From Symbiodinium natans (Eukaryota; Sar; Dinophyceae; Suessiales; Symbiodiniaceae), in NCBI GenBank assembly GCA_905221605.1, contig CAJNDS010002066.1, forward strand, positions 126,001 through 160,000: 34,000 nt of DNA. The letters run 5' to 3'. Below the pieces are notes generated by a model. The model worked only from the letters and a program-made list of their open reading frames with translations. It was not told where the DNA came from and searched no databases. Position 1 is the stretch's first letter. Every line of letters begins with the position of its first letter. The translations under genes and the position numbers were made by a program. Shown here one piece after another: positions 24,960 through 33,417 of the stretch.

Positions 24960-26060
24960 CCTCAGATTTTTCAAACCCTCTTGGGACGTCAGTGCCCTAC
25001 GCCCTGTCTACGCTCCTGCCTTGGACCTAAACCGTTTATGCAGGGACCCTTTCGTTATCCCCTTTTAGTCTGAAGCCTTGAAGGTGTAGGGTTGAGGGGA
25101 CGCGAACCCTGCCCTGTGGGGAGTTGCACTTCGCGAGGCGGATAAGCTTCAGGGTTACGGATTTAGGGCCCAGGGCCTATAGGATTTCAGGCTAGAGTCC
25201 GAAACCCTAAACCGCACTCTTTTTGCCTCTACCGAACCACTGATTTCATCACACCCAAAATTCCAAAATCATGCAGAGTCTCGGGATTAGGGTTTAGGGT
25301 TTAGGGTTTGGGGCTCAGGGTTGAGGGGCTTCGGGTTTAGGGTTTAGGACTTGGGGTTTGGGAACTTCGGGGTTCAGGATCTAGGGTACACCACTATGGC
25401 AACCCCCATGCCCCAAACTCTTGAACCGCAAGGATTTAGGGTTTAGGGTTTGGGGCTTAGTTTTTGGGGTTTAGGGGTTAATTGGGGTTTAGGGTGCCCT
25501 AAAGCCTTTCGGGTTTAGGGTGTGGGGTTTGGGGATTAGGGTTTGGTTTTGGGGTTTAGGGTTGTGGTTTAGAGTTTGGGTTTAGTAGCGTTTGGGGGTT
25601 CAGGGTTTGTGGCTTAGGGTCCAAACTGGAAGCCCTGAACTCCCTAATCCCTACCTTCCCGCACCTGCCTTTAGCGCAGCAAACCCCAAAACCCAAAACC
25701 CAAAACCCAAAACCCAAAACCCTGACCCCAAAACCCAAAACCCAAAACCCTAAACCCGCTCAGCCTTGAAGCTTCGAGTCGGGGAAGAGCTCCTCTCTTG
25801 CGTTGTGGACTTTCAGGTTTTGGGGCCCACCAAAACCTAAACCCTAAACCCTAAACCCCCAAACTCCTAATCCTAAATCACTGAACCCTACAGCCTAAAC
25901 CCTAAACCCCTAAACCCTAAACCACAAAACCCTAAACCCCTAAACCCTAAACTCCTAAACCCCTAAACCCCTAAACACTAAATCCTAAAGCCAAAACCAC
26001 GAAGCCCTAAATCCTAAACCCTACACCCCTAAACCCTAAACCCTGACCGGGAACCTTCAC
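24960..26060. other. Degenerate heptamer region, no gene seen
   Basis: TTTAGGG/TTTGGGG-type units to about 25620, then CCCAAAA and CCCTAAA types. Short unique pieces near 24975-25150, 25380-25420 and 25760-25820 show no convincing frame. Confidence 0.55.
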
Positions 26061-26205
26061 CCTAAACCCGAAACCCCTAAACCCCTAAACCCCTAAACCC
26101 CATAACCCCATAACCCCTAAACCCCTAAACCCCTAAACCCCTAAACCCCTAAACCCCTAAACCCCTAAACCCCTAAACCCCTAAACCCCTAAACCCGAAA
26201 CCCTA
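26060..26205 (-). repeat. CCCCTAAA octamer array
   Basis: About 15 octamer units with two CCCCATAA variants at 26098-26118. Confidence 0.95.
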
Positions 26206-26625
26206 AAATGCGAGGAACTGCAAGTTCAGGGATCAGGGGATCGAACCACCATCCCGGACCTTCAGCCCTATAAACTTACGCCTAAACCCTAAACCCTAAA
26301 CCCCGGGAGCAGATGGGGTTTTGTAGTTAGGGCACAGCTTTCCGAGTTCTGCCTACTACGGCGGTTTCGGGTTTTAGGGCTGTAGGTGGGCACTGTTCGG
26401 CTGTAAGCAACCTAGAAGCAAATCTGTCCTAAACCCTGAGCACGCTACCCTATGTCGCAAAACCCTAAGCCCAAAATACCCTTAGCCAGGAGACCCTTGA
26501 ATCCCAAAACCCACTAAGCCCTCGGGTTTTGAAACCTTTGCCTTCTACCCTAAAGCACTTAGCCATGGAAACGTCCCTAAGCCCTAAAGCCCTGAGCCAT
26601 GGAACCCAGGACTTATCCTAACCCT
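26206..26625. other. Mixed unique and degenerate repeat DNA, no gene seen
   Basis: Short unique segments with CCCTAA-type fragments; no convincing frame. Confidence 0.5.
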
Positions 26626-26629
26626 AAAC

Positions 26630-26675
26630 CCTAAACCCTAAACCCTAAACCCTAAACCCTAAACCCTAAACCCTA
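26630..26675 (-). repeat. CCCTAAA array (about 6 units)
   Basis: Homogeneous short array. Confidence 0.95.
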
Positions 26676-26885
26676 TAGGCTATATATCACTTCTACAAGC
26701 GCAGAACCGGTATCCCGAAGATAATATTCAACTCCTTACGCCCGACATCCTAAACCAAAACACCAAAACCTAACTGCCCTGCTCCTGTGCTCCAAAACCT
26801 TCAGGGTTTGGGGTTTAAATCTATATCCTGCGCCCTGAGTCGTAAGCCTTATGTCCTAGAAGGTCCTGGAGGGCTTGTCGCAACG

Positions 26886-26976
26886 TTACTGCTACACATT
26901 TCGTGGTTGAGCAAGGGCCCCAGGTTTACGACAAAAGGTTCGTTGCTCCAAGCGCACGCGTGATGTAGCAGTGGGG
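26886..26976. mobile_element. Inverted-repeat element, single copy, weak
   Basis: ACTGCTACACAT and ATGTAGCAGT are inverted repeats separated by about 70 bp. Confidence 0.4.
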
Positions 26977-27059
26977 CCTCATGTCACATTTTTGGTGGGT
27001 TTAGGGCATAGGGGCAAGTCGGTCCGACTTCCTAGATGGTGGTAGCGGCAGGTTAGGGT

Positions 27060-27300
27060 TTGGGGTTTGGGGTTCAGTGTAAACAGGCCAGCCAAGTATG
27101 AGCACTGTAAATTTCAACCCCTTCCCCAAGCAAGCGCATCTGAAAGGTTGCTGCAATCGAGCGTTTACGCGGCTTCCCGGCTCATCACACATGCATCCTC
27201 ATGTGTAAACTCCGGCCACGTGTCAGCAACACTAAACACCATGAGCCTTAACAACCCTAAACAACCAGCCTTGAAACCCCTACAGACTCGGAACCCTACA
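27060..27300. other. Unique DNA open on both strands, coding status unclear
   Basis: Plus is open from 27067 to 27324 and minus from 27192 to 27001. Neither has the composition or the flanking splice sites of the better islands. Confidence 0.3.
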
Positions 27301-27328
27301 TGGCTTCTTCGCACTACAAGATGATATG

Positions 27329-27426
27329 GGGGTTTACGATATTAGGGGGTACCTTATTGGGGTCCTTATTATCAGGGAATCCTACTGTTAGGGGGTCTAT
27401 TTTAGGGTTCCCTATTTTCGTAAGCA
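27329..27426. mobile_element. MITE-like family F, copy 2
   Basis: GGGTTTACGATATTAGG, GGGTACCTTATTGGGGTCC and GGGAATCCTACTGTTAGG align with 17604-17713. The right end ATTTTCGTAAGC is the inverted partner of the left. Confidence 0.7.
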
Positions 27427-27494
27427 CACTGAAGAAAGACTGCAGCTGCCGTAGTGGGCTGGTGGCTCGTGCTCACTTTGCAATAGCCATACAG

Positions 27495-27542
27495 GCCGCG
27501 ACCTCCCGGGACGGAGGCGCCGCGTGCGCGAAGGCGCGCAAG
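27495..27542 (+). CDS. Micro-exon-like fragment, 48 bp, product unknown
   Basis: CCATACAG|G acceptor, 16 codons in frame (AATSRDGGAACAKARK), then AAG|GTGTTG donor. The frame is open upstream too (SGLVARAHFAIAIQ), so it could be longer. A poly-G of 21 follows at 27559. Confidence 0.45.
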
Positions 27543-27558
27543 GTGTTGTTTTGGTCTT

Positions 27559-27579
27559 GGGGGGGGGGGGGGGGGGGGG
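27559..27579. repeat. Poly-G tract, 21 bp
   Basis: Longest G run in the window. Confidence 0.95.
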
Positions 27580-27597
27580 TTAAGGCTTACGGCTTAT

Positions 27598-27700
27598 AGG
27601 GTTTAGGGTTTAGGGTTTAGGGTTTAGGGTTTAGGGTTTAGGGTTTAGGGTTTAGGGTTTAGGGTTTAGGGTTTAGGGTTTAGGGTTTAGGGTTTAGGGT
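27598..27700 (+). repeat. TTTAGGG array (about 14 units)
   Basis: Homogeneous. Confidence 0.95.
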
Positions 27701-27784
27701 CTAGGGGCGCAGCTTCAAGCCATCCTGTGGGACGGGTGTTCTCTGAGTCTGAGTCCCAGCTACAGCTCTAAACGCTATAAACAG

Positions 27785-27834
27785 GGTTTAGGGTTTAGGG
27801 TTTAGGGTTTAGGGTTTAGGGTTTAGGGTTTAGA
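27785..27834 (+). repeat. TTTAGGG array (about 7 units)
   Basis: Homogeneous, abutting the hairpin element at 27839. Confidence 0.95.
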
Positions 27835-27838
27835 CCCT

Positions 27839-27921
27839 GAACTACTATTTGCTTAAGAAGCCCGAAAGGATGAAAGATAAAAACCAGTTTTGTTGGGGAC
27901 TTCTTAGGCAAATAGTAGTGA
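27839..27921. mobile_element. Inverted-repeat hairpin element, single copy
   Basis: TACTATTTGCTTAAGAAG and CTTCTTAGGCAAATAGTA are inverted ends with one mismatch. Left flank TTTAGGG-type, right flank CCCTAAA-type. Confidence 0.65.
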
Positions 27922-28199
27922 ACCCCAAAACCCCAAGCCCTAAACCGTGACCCTACATCCTAAGCAGTAAATCCTAAGCCCCCCAACCGTTATCCTGAAA
28001 CACTGAATGCTGAAGCCCAAGCTTTCAACAAGAAACCCTGGCCTGAAACCTGAGCACTCTGCCCTACTTTACCCCGCGAACTTTCCAGTTTATCCATAGA
28101 ACTGCAATGTACCGTAACGGGAATATCGAATATGACACTGACACTGCGGTTTTCACAAACCCTAAAACCTGAACCCCAATGTAGACCCTCAACCCCCTG

Positions 28200-28305
28200 A
28201 CCCTAAACCCTAAACCCTAAACCCTAGACCCTAAACCCTGAACCCTAAACCCTGAACCCTAAACCCTAAACCCTAATCTTAAACCCTAAGCCCTAAACCC
28301 TAGAC
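28200..28305 (-). repeat. CCCTAAA/CCCTGAA array
   Basis: About 14 units with variants. Confidence 0.95.
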
Positions 28306-28369
28306 CCTCTCCGTCAGCTTCTTAGTGATGTTCTCGGCGTCGATATCGCGCCATCCGATCGATGCCAGC
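28306..28369 (-). CDS. Exon-like fragment, product unknown
   Basis: GAGCGAGCAG|G on minus opens at 28369 and reads LASIGWRDIDAENITKKLT then ER. It ends at CCCTAAA-type DNA (coding-strand GGGTCTAGGG). Plus is also open (FSASISRHPIDASLLAPED), but minus has the AG|G acceptor. Flanks are CCCTAAA left and TTTAGGG right. Confidence 0.55.
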
Positions 28370-28445
28370 CTGCTCGCTCCCGAAGACTATCCGGCCGAGT
28401 TTAGGGTTTAGGGTTTAGGGTTTAGGTTTAGGGTTTGGAGTTGTT

Positions 28446-28577
28446 CAGGGCATTTGCTAACCAATTATCACCGTACTTGTAACCCACTTATCAGCCCCTT
28501 AAGTGCTCTAGTATGGTTATAAGTACAGTTATGAGTACAGTTCTAATTGGTTAGGAAATATCATGAAGCTCCAAGTA
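28446..28577. mobile_element. MITE-like family D, left-truncated copy
   Basis: CTAACCAATTAT, then GTACTTGTAACC inside and TAATTGGTTAGGAAATATC, TCATGAAGCTCCAAGTA at the right. The leftmost 17 bases of the family are missing. Confidence 0.75.
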
Positions 28578-28676
28578 GGGTTTCGGGTTCAAGGTTTCGG
28601 GTTCTGGGGTTTAAGGTTTGAGGACTTAGGAATTGAAAAAGCTTCTGATTTAGGCTTTTGTTGGTGGGGCTTAGAA

Positions 28677-28772
28677 ACCTAAACCCTAAACCCTAAGCCC
28701 TAAGCCCTAAACCCTAAACCCTAAACCCTAAACCCTAAACCCTAAACCCTAAACCCTAAACCCTAAACCCTA
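28677..28772 (-). repeat. CCCTAAA array with two CCCTAAG units
   Basis: About 13 units. Confidence 0.95.
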
Positions 28773-28925
28773 AACGCTTGTGGGCTTCGCTGCAATGTTG
28801 GGGCAGCGTCCCGGATCGAGACGGGTACAAAGGAAGTGCTCTCGGACATGATGTGGGCACTTCTCCGAATCATTCCCCAAACGTTGTCATGTAGAGAAGG
28901 TGGCCAGGTGACTCTCAAGGCTTGA
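28773..28925 (+). CDS. Terminal exon-like fragment, product unknown
   Basis: Plus frame from the array edge: NACGLRCNVGAASRIETG, then TKEVLSDMMWALLRIIPQ and CREGGQVTLKA, to TGA at 28923-28925. About 50 codons. An AG acceptor may lie at GGGGCAG (near 28806). Helical region VLSDMMWALLRII. No family recognised. Confidence 0.5.
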   Translation, partial: NACGLRCNVGAASRIETGTKEVLSDMMWALLRIIPQTLSCREGGQVTLKA

Positions 28926-29049
28926 TAGTAGTTAGTGGTTCTAATCGGGGTGTCGGTTGGGCCATCTCCTAAACCTCAAACCCAAAACTCTAAACCCTAA
29001 GCCCTCTCCCGAGTCCCTGAACCCTCCCCTTTCCCCCTCTCATTTCTCG

Positions 29050-29103
29050 GTTTGGGGTTTAGGGTTTAGGGTTTAGGGTTTAGGGTTTAGGGTTTAGGGT
29101 TTT
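29050..29103 (+). repeat. TTTAGGG array (about 7 units)
   Basis: Homogeneous. Confidence 0.95.
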
Positions 29104-29231
29104 CCCTCCAGGCCCACACGCCCGAACTCGCGCTCCCGCCTCTTATTTCTCGCAGCGGCCATGGCCTGGCCGTAGTAGAACCTCTTGCTCTGCGTCATGC
29201 ACGCCTCAAGGCCTTGGGTCAAAGGCAGCTT
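29104..29231 (-). CDS. Exon-like fragment, strongly coding, product unknown
   Basis: Minus frame from 29231 reads KLPLTQGLEACMTQSKRFYY, then GQAMAAARNKRREREFGRV and GLEG. The frame would stop in the adjoining heptamers (TAA, 29096-29094), so the exon either ends here or is spliced before. The helix with a basic RNKRRERE cluster suggests a nuclear or nucleic-acid-binding segment, as inference only. TTTAGGG on both sides. Highest coding quality in the window. Confidence 0.65.
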
Positions 29232-29389
29232 CAGGTTTAGGTTTCCAAGGTTCAAGGTTCAGGGTTTAGGGTTTAGGGCATCAAGGGGGTTACCTCTTCT
29301 AGTTGGGTGATTGTCTGGATTGGGGAAAGCATGCTGGGGAATACTGTGCCTTGGAGGTTTCCCAGACAAGAAAGGACCCAGAGAATCTA

Positions 29390-29478
29390 CCTTAAATCAC
29401 AAAGGGATCCTTAACCCTATATAAACCCTAAACCCTAAACCCTAAACCCTAAACCCTAAACCCTAATATGATTTAAGG
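29390..29478. repeat. Inverted repeat enclosing a CCCTAAA array
   Basis: CCTTAAATCA at 29390-29399 and TGATTTAAGG at 29469-29478 are perfect 10-bp inverted repeats. Between them are a TATATAAACC-containing arm and about six CCCTAAA units. The heptamers sit in the loop of a MITE-like hairpin. Confidence 0.7.
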
Positions 29479-29634
29479 AATACTACTTAGTTCAGGGGGT
29501 ATTGGGCTGTCAGGGGATGCGACTGGAAGTCTTGGCAGCTGAGCTGCGCTGCTAGGAAGCAATGCTAGGGCAGCGAGCCTTTCTTTTTTTCTGGGCGTGT
29601 TCCTACAGTTAGGTTCTTGGGGTTGTTAGGGTTT

Positions 29635-29692
29635 AGGGTTTAGGGTGTAGGGTTTAGGGTTTAGGGTTTAGGGTTTAGGGTTTAGGGCTTGG
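29635..29692 (+). repeat. TTTAGGG array (about 8 units)
   Basis: Homogeneous with one TGTAGGG unit. Confidence 0.95.
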
Positions 29693-29699
29693 GGTTTTC

Positions 29700-30225
29700 T
29701 AGGGTTCTCATGTTTAGGGCTGTTTTGGTGCTTTGGGGGGGGGGGGGGGCTTCTGGGTCTTATTCCTAGACTCACCAACATATAAGCAGAAGCACCCCGC
29801 AAGAATCATAAGAACACCCTACCTTAAATATACCCTTGAAGACATAACTTAATGGGTAACACCTTGACTTCCTTTTGCTCGTACTAGATCTTAACCAAAC
29901 TCCTCTCGGGTGTATACTTTCCAGAGTTCAAGACGAGGCTCTCCTCCTCCATGGCACGTTATCCCCTATGTGCAACATCAAGTAAACCCTAAACCCTGGA
30001 CCCCCAAACTCACAACTGCCCAGGAACCTTGAAGTAAGTCTTGAAAACCAACCCTCATACGCCCCTTATGCTCCTCTTATACCCTCCGTATACCCCCCTT
30101 ATCCCCCCCCCCCCCCTTTCATAGCCTAAATCGTACTTTGAACCCTCATTGTAAGCTCTAAACCGTGGGTGTTGACCCCCACCACTTGGACCAAGTGGCC
30201 TCTGAGTAGAGCTGCAGGATTCCTG
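29700..30225. other. Unique DNA with poly-G and poly-C tracts, no gene seen
   Basis: Poly-G near 29737, poly-C near 30105, A/C-rich unique DNA between. No convincing frame. Confidence 0.5.
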
Positions 30226-30600
30226 GTTGGGGTTTAGGGTTTAGGGTTTAGGGTTTAGGGTTTAGGGTTTAGGGTTTAGGGTTTAGGGTTAGGGTTTAGG
30301 GTTTAGGTTTAGGGTTTAGGGTTTAGGGTTTAGGGTTTAGGGTTTAGGGTTTAGGGTTTAGGGTTTAGGGTTTAGGGTTTAGGGTTTAGGGTTTAGGGTT
30401 TAGGGTTTAGGGTTTAGGGTTTAGGGTTTAGGGTTTAGGGTTTAGGGTTTAGGGTTTAGGGTTTGGGGTTTAGGGTTTAGGGTTTTGGGTTAGGGTTTAG
30501 GGTTTAGGGTTTAGGGTTTAGGGTTTAGGGTTTAGGGTTTAGGGTTTAGGGTTTAGGGTTTAGGGTTTAGGGTTTAGGGTTTAGGGCTTAAGGCTTAGGG
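30225..30600 (+). repeat. Long TTTAGGG array (about 50 units)
   Basis: Near-perfect with single slips (GTTAGGG, TTTGGGG) and TTAAGGC/TTAGGGC at the right edge. Confidence 0.95.
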
Positions 30601-30629
30601 CTTAGAGTTTGGAGGGTTGAGGGTCGCTG

Positions 30630-30720
30630 CAGGTACCCTCCTGGAGAAGGGGAGGCCCTTGCAAAAAGCAACTCCTCCGAACAACGGGACGCACAAACTT
30701 GGAACAACACAACTAAATCC
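30630..30720 (+). CDS. Weak exon-like fragment, product unknown
   Basis: TCGCTGCAG|G on plus; a frame reads TLLEKGRPLQKATPPNNG then THKLGTTQLNPR. Pro/Thr/Asn-rich. Confidence 0.35.
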
Positions 30721-30905
30721 CAGGCCTTTATTTCCTAAACCCCAAACCCGGCCCTACACCCTGAACAAACACTAAACAAACACAAACCCCAAACCCTAAC
30801 CTCGAATATAAAACCCAAACCCTAAACCCCAAACCCTAACCAATCCCTGAACAAACCCTAAACCCTAAACCCTAACCTCAGACCCTAAACCCCAAACCTT
30901 AAAAC

Positions 30906-30961
30906 CAGCGGAGGATCTCAGGCTTGTTGAACGCAGCGCGGAGCGCGATCTCCGGGCATGC
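30906..30961 (-). CDS. Exon-like fragment with both splice sites, product unknown
   Basis: GACCACCAG|G acceptor on minus, exon from 30961: ACPEIALRAAFNKPEILR, then CTG|GTTTTAAGG as a GT donor (30905-30904). Helical look. The left flank is degenerate CCCTAAA/CCCCAAA. The right flank is the family E element at 30969. Confidence 0.6.
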
Positions 30962-30968
30962 CTGGTGG

Positions 30969-31143
30969 TCTTAGGGTAGTTGCATGGTCCCTTAGTATGG
31001 GCCCTTAAAGGGTTTAGGGTTAATTAAGGGTTTAGGGTTTAGGGATATACCCCTGCATACCCTATAAACCCAAGGGCCCATACTTCAGAACGCTTTAAGG
31101 GAGCTCAGGGACCATATTAAGGGCCCATGTAACTCCCCTTAGA
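30969..31143. mobile_element. MITE-like family E, copy 2, with heptamers inside
   Basis: Ends TCTTAGGGTAGTTGCATGG and GGGCCCATGTAACTCCCC are inverted repeats. GGGCCCATACTTCAGAACGC is shared with the copy at 5898. Between the left arm and the shared core this copy has four TTTAGGG-type units where the other has unrelated sequence. Confidence 0.75.
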
Positions 31144-31461
31144 GGGGGTCTGCTTTTGAGTTCAATAGGGCTTTGTGGATCAGGGTTCAGGGTTTAGATC
31201 TTAGGGCTTTTAGGGTTCAGGGTTTGGGTGGAGGGTTGGGGGTTGAGGGTTGAGGGTTTAGGGTTTAGGGTTGAGTGTTGAGGGTTGAGGGTTTAGGTTT
31301 TAGGGTTTATGACTCTTAGGGTCACTTGGAGCTTATGGGGACTTAAGTTATGGGATGTTTTAGGGCTTTTGGAGTTGTAGAGCTTTTGGGGCTTTAGGCC
31401 TAGGGTTTAGGGTTTAGGGTTTGGTCTTGATTTTTCCAGCTCACTTGGATTTTTGGTTTAG

Positions 31462-31530
31462 GGTTTTGCATGCGTCAGGCCCTTCGGTGTCACCGCAAAG
31501 CCGTGCGAGCCCCGGACTAGATGTGGAATA
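31462..31530 (-). CDS. Exon-like fragment, product unknown
   Basis: CTCGCCTGCAG acceptor on minus, exon from 31530: YSTSSPGLARLCGDTEGP then DACKT, running into heptamer DNA. TTTAGGG on both sides. Confidence 0.5.
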
Positions 31531-31567
31531 CTGCAGGCGAGGAAGACCGGTCAAAATCGTAATGCAT

Positions 31568-31675
31568 ATGTGATCAGTTGTATTGAATTATCATCCCTTT
31601 TGGGGTACCCTTAACCACAGAGGCCGCCTTATAATCAAGACCCCCAAAAGGCACCATGCCTGAGAGAGATCACCA
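31568..31675. mobile_element. MITE-like family B, copy 2
   Basis: GTGATCAGTT, GGGTACCCTTAACC, GGCCGCCTTATAATCAAG and CCCCCAAAAGGCACCATG match 19506-19609. Ends are inverted (GTGATC / GATCAC). Confidence 0.7.
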
Positions 31676-32370
31676 TGTTGCAATAAGCACAGGAATGAGA
31701 AGCTACGTTCTAAAGATGCGGACGTGTGGTTGGCGGTCAAAGGTGAGACAGCTTCGATTTTGCCAGCAAGGAAGAATGGTCAGAGCATCGACATTAGACC
31801 CAATTAGAAGACAAAAAGCAACCAGCCCCGAGCTAAAACCCTGAACCGCAAAACCCAGCGCGAAAGAACAGCCTAGACGAGGCTACTAGACCCGAAATCG
31901 CTCAATCCCAAACCAAAGCAAAACCTCGAGCACCCCAGACAACCTAACACCCTCCCCAACCCCCTCCCCCCTACCCAAAAAAAAACAGACCTCATGAATT
32001 TTCAAAATGCTTACCCCCCCCCCCCCCCCGGCTTTTTTTGAAACACCTCAGCCTTCAACCCTGAGCCCTGAACACACTAAACCTTCAGCCCACCAACTGA
32101 AGTTTCACGCCTCACACTGAGGATTTTTACGCTCAGACCGAAAGCCAAAACCCTGAACTTTAAGGTCCAAAACTGTCCCCTAAGGTCCTGATGTTTTGAC
32201 AGTTGGTTACGAAAGTACCGTGGTCCCCAAACGAGCCCAAGACCCTTTTTGATTAAGGAGCAGATTTCAAAAATGATGTTATCTATAGGAACTATACAAG
32301 GTATATTATATAGGGGACTAAGATTAAGGGTTCCTTCTAGGGGTCCCTCCTTTGCCCCCTCTTAGGTTGG
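31676..32370. other. Unique DNA, poly-C tract, possible element remnant, no clear gene
   Basis: A plus frame from 31656 to 31844 starts inside the family B element and is not convincing. Poly-C near 32015. TATA-rich DNA near 32275-32345 with GGGGTCCCTCC recalls family F but is too diverged to assign. Confidence 0.4.
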
Positions 32371-32379
32371 GGTTCTGAA

Positions 32380-32485
32380 CCCTAACCCTAAACCCTAAAC
32401 CCTAAACCCTAAACCCTAAACCCTAAACCCTGGACCCTGGACCCTGGACCCTAAACCCTAAACCCTAAACCCTAAACCCTAAACA
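32380..32485 (-). repeat. CCCTAAA array with CCCTGGA units
   Basis: About 14 units; three consecutive CCCTGGA units in the middle. Confidence 0.95.
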
Positions 32486-32487
32486 GC

Positions 32488-32560
32488 CCAGCCACGCGCT
32501 CCCCGAAGTGCAACCTGCCGGAGGGCGGGGCTCTTGCTGCGGGGACTCGAGGGCTTCATG
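32488..32560. other. Exon-like island, strand undecided
   Basis: Plus: ATRSPKCNLPEGGALAAG then TRGLHVG. Minus: CTCCGGCAG|G acceptor with VALRGARGWA. Flanks are CCCTAAA left and TTTAGGG right. Confidence 0.35.
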
Positions 32561-32561
32561 T

Positions 32562-32823
32562 AGGGTTTAGGGTTTAGGGTTTAGGGTTTAGGGTTTAGGG
32601 TTTAGGGTTTAGGGTTTAGGGTTTAGGGTTTAGGGTTTAGGGTTTAGGGTTTAGGGTTTAGGGTTTAGGGTTTAGGGTTTAGGGTTTAGGGTTTAGGGTT
32701 TAGGGTTTAGGGTTTAGGGCTAGGGTTTAGGGTTTAGGGCTAGGGTTCAGGGTTTAGGGTTTAGGGTTTAGGGTTTAGGGTTTAGGGTTCAGGGTTCAGG
32801 GTTCGGGGTTCAGGGGTTAGGGT

Positions 32824-32862
<39 letters not shown>

Positions 32863-32930
32863 GGTTTAGGGTTTAGGGTTTAGGGTTTAGGGTTTAGGGT
32901 TTAGGGTTTAAGGTTTAGGGTTTAGGGTTT
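32562..32930 (+). repeat. Long TTTAGGG array (about 50 units) with variant blocks
   Basis: Near-perfect to about 32785, then TTCAGGG units, about six TTGAGGG units at 32820-32862, and TTTAGGG again. Confidence 0.95.
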
Positions 32931-33030
32931 ACACCCAGACGAATTCTCAAACCCTACGTGCGGGCTCACAGGCTTTTGGGATCGCGGCTTAGGGGCATTG
33001 TGGGTGTGTCTGGGCCCTTAGCAACCGAAA

Positions 33031-33136
33031 GAGCCCAATACTCCCGAATTAAGGAATAGACCTTATGTCATACTATTAAGGATCCTCAGCATGTTTTAAG
33101 GTACATTCCTTAACCAAGGGGTATTGGCAGGGCTTA
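33031..33136. mobile_element. MITE-like family J, copy 2
   Basis: GAGCCCAATACTCCCGAATT, AAGGAATAGACCTTA at the left; TAAGGTACATTCCTTAACC, GGGGTATTGGCAGGGCTT at the right. Same ends as 4088-4180, longer interior. Confidence 0.7.
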
Positions 33137-33417
33137 CGAGGTTGAGAAGATCTGCCTTTGGGGGAATCGGTTTAGGACCCAGGTGCACTTCCACGAGGAA
33201 ACGGGAAGGGTGGGGAGGTAAAGGCTTTGGAAGAATTGGGTATGGAGCTCTTGCTTGGTGTTCTCCAACAAGCACATCCTTACACACTTGCAAGCCTGAG
33301 TGAAACCCCTAAACCCTAGACGCGCAGGGCGGGCACCGAAGTTGGACTCGACCCAGAAAGCCTGAAGAGCCCCCCCCCCCCACCACGGCCAACTACAAAA
33401 ACCTTAACGTTGTAATG

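Noticed and set aside
27300-27490. Plus frame from 27300 over the family F copy
   Set aside because: The part over 27329-27426 is mobile-element DNA; only the end (27495-27542) has exon character.
31656-31844. ATG-started plus frame of about 62 codons
   Set aside because: Its start lies inside the family B element and its composition is not convincing; kept only as unassigned DNA.
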